Positions 63,439 to 64,000 of a stretch of 64,000 bases of DNA are shown piece after piece. A program made the position numbers and the translations under genes. Below the pieces are notes generated by a model, which did not search any database, was not told where the DNA came from, and worked only from the letters and a program-made list of their open reading frames with translations. How positions within the stretch are numbered: position 1 is the first letter of the stretch; each line of letters opens with the position of its first letter. Source of the stretch: Pseudoxanthomonas sp. GM95 (GTDB lineage Bacteria > Pseudomonadota > Gammaproteobacteria > Xanthomonadales > Xanthomonadaceae); contig NZ_FOAX01000003.1 in NCBI RefSeq assembly GCF_900109775.1, positions 620,001 through 684,000 of the forward strand, read 5' to 3'.

Positions 63439-64000
63439 CAGCGGAACACCACGGTGCGGTGGCCGTTGAGCAGGATGCGGTGCTCCACGTGCCGGCGCAC
63501 GGCGCGCGACAGCACCACCGATTCGATATCGCTGCCCAGGCGGACCAGGTCGCGCGGAGTCATGGCGTGATTCACGTGGGCCACGTCCTGCTCGATGATC
63601 GGGCCTTCGTCCAGGTCCGGGGTCACGTAGTGCGCGGTGGCGCCGATGATCTTGACCCCGCGCGCGTGCGCCTGGTGGTACGGCTGCGCGCCTTTGAAGC
63701 TGGGCAGGAAGCTGTGGTGGATGTTGATCGCGCGCCCGGCCAGCGCTGCGCACAGCTTGGGCGACAGGATCTGCATGTAGCGCGCCAGCACCACCAGGTC
63801 GATGCGCTCGCGTTCGACCAGGTCGATGATCGCCTGTTCCTGTTCGACGCGATTGCCGGCATCGACCGGCAGGTGGTGGAACGGCACGTCGTAGGACGCG
63901 CTGAGCGGGCCGAAGTCGGGATGGTTGGAGGCGACCGCGGCGATCTCCACCTTCAGCTGCTTGCTGTGGGTGCGGAACAGCAGGTCGTTGAGGCAGTGGC
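63438..64000 (-). CDS. purU: Formyltetrahydrofolate deformylase PurU (5' end beyond window)
   Basis: Hydrolyses 10-formyl-THF to formate and THF, feeding purine synthesis when glycine is short. The open frame runs off the window end; visible sequence is about 187 codons of the usual 280. HCLNDLLFR links the ACT domain to the catalytic domain; [21 protein letters not shown] holds the catalytic Asn/His and [14 protein letters not shown] the Asp. The N-terminal ACT domain lies outside the window. Confidence 0.93.
   Translation of the reverse strand, partial: HCLNDLLFRTHSKQLKVEIAAVASNHPDFGPLSASYDVPFHHLPVDAGNRVEQEQAIIDLVERERIDLVVLARYMQILSPKLCAALAGRAINIHHSFLPSFKGAQPYHQAHARGVKIIGATAHYVTPDLDEGPIIEQDVAHVNHAMTPRDLVRLGSDIESVVLSRAVRRHVEHRILLNGHRTVVFR

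Overview
The window is a chromosomal segment from a high-GC gammaproteobacterium of the Xanthomonadaceae (Lysobacteraceae), most like Pseudoxanthomonas, Stenotrophomonas or Xanthomonas. The genus cannot be fixed from sequence reading alone. Pointers are the yidC-mnmE start (this pair normally lies beside rpmH-rnpA and the chromosomal origin), a lipase effector/immunity pair with a tail resembling the Xanthomonadales type IV secretion signal, an RND pump with a divergent two-component system laid out like Stenotrophomonas smeABC-smeSR, and scattered TGTGGGAG palindromes. No tRNA, rRNA, CRISPR array, insertion sequence, integrase or prophage was seen.

Layout. 1-4.4 kb: yidC (5' end missing), mnmE and a TonB-domain lipoprotein, ended by a two-way terminator. 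4.5-10 kb (mostly minus): a natAB-type ABC exporter coupled to an S33 peptidase, a three-gene membrane/membrane/XRE cassette, and a ferredoxin-NADP reductase. 10-17.4 kb: a yadGH-type exporter, ketopantoate reductase, tatD and hrpB. 17.6-22.8 kb: rluE, the effector/immunity pair, a DUF2164 protein, an exported methyltransferase and an aldo/keto reductase. 22.9-28.9 kb: a GH3 beta-glucosidase behind a LacI-type operator, a LysR/MFS divergent pair and an NAD-dependent epimerase. 29-35.3 kb: MerR/CDF metal efflux, a tautomerase-hydrolase pair, a flavin reductase, and an ECF sigma/anti-sigma operon divergent from a catalase-like peroxidase with cytochrome b561. 35.4-43.8 kb: queF, a DUF6624 protein, a broken VOC gene, three aldo/keto reductases, an IclR/SDR pair and a LysR. 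43.8-44.6 kb: a gene-free, repeat-rich stretch. 44.6-53.8 kb: the RND multidrug pump operon with a Bcr-type MFS gene, divergent from a BaeSR/SmeSR-like system. 53.9-59.9 kb: an APC permease, CGNR regulator/hydrolase, and LysR/SDR/SDR/tautomerase. 60-62.4 kb: an AT-richer patch with an exported protein and remnants of an MBL hydrolase, a tautomerase and a LysR. 62.4-64 kb: a glutathione transferase, a 34-residue membrane protein and purU (cut by the window end).

Many operons use 1-4 base stop/start overlaps (ATGA, GTGA, TGATG), which fix several start codons. Regulation is unusually readable: matched ECF promoters on both strands at 33.6 kb, twin operators at 55.9 kb, a palindrome between IclR and SDR at 39.7 kb, a 19-base-spacer MerR promoter at 29.36 kb, and LysR-type palindromes at 26.4 and 42.9 kb.

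The most interesting items are the Tle1-like (DUF2235) lipase with a putative XVIPCD tail and its lipoprotein immunity candidate (18.3-20.5 kb), a palindromic element inserted in frame in an aldo/keto reductase (40.8 kb), and two inverted copies of an intergenic repeat whose stems differ by compensating base changes (27.8 and 43.9 kb).
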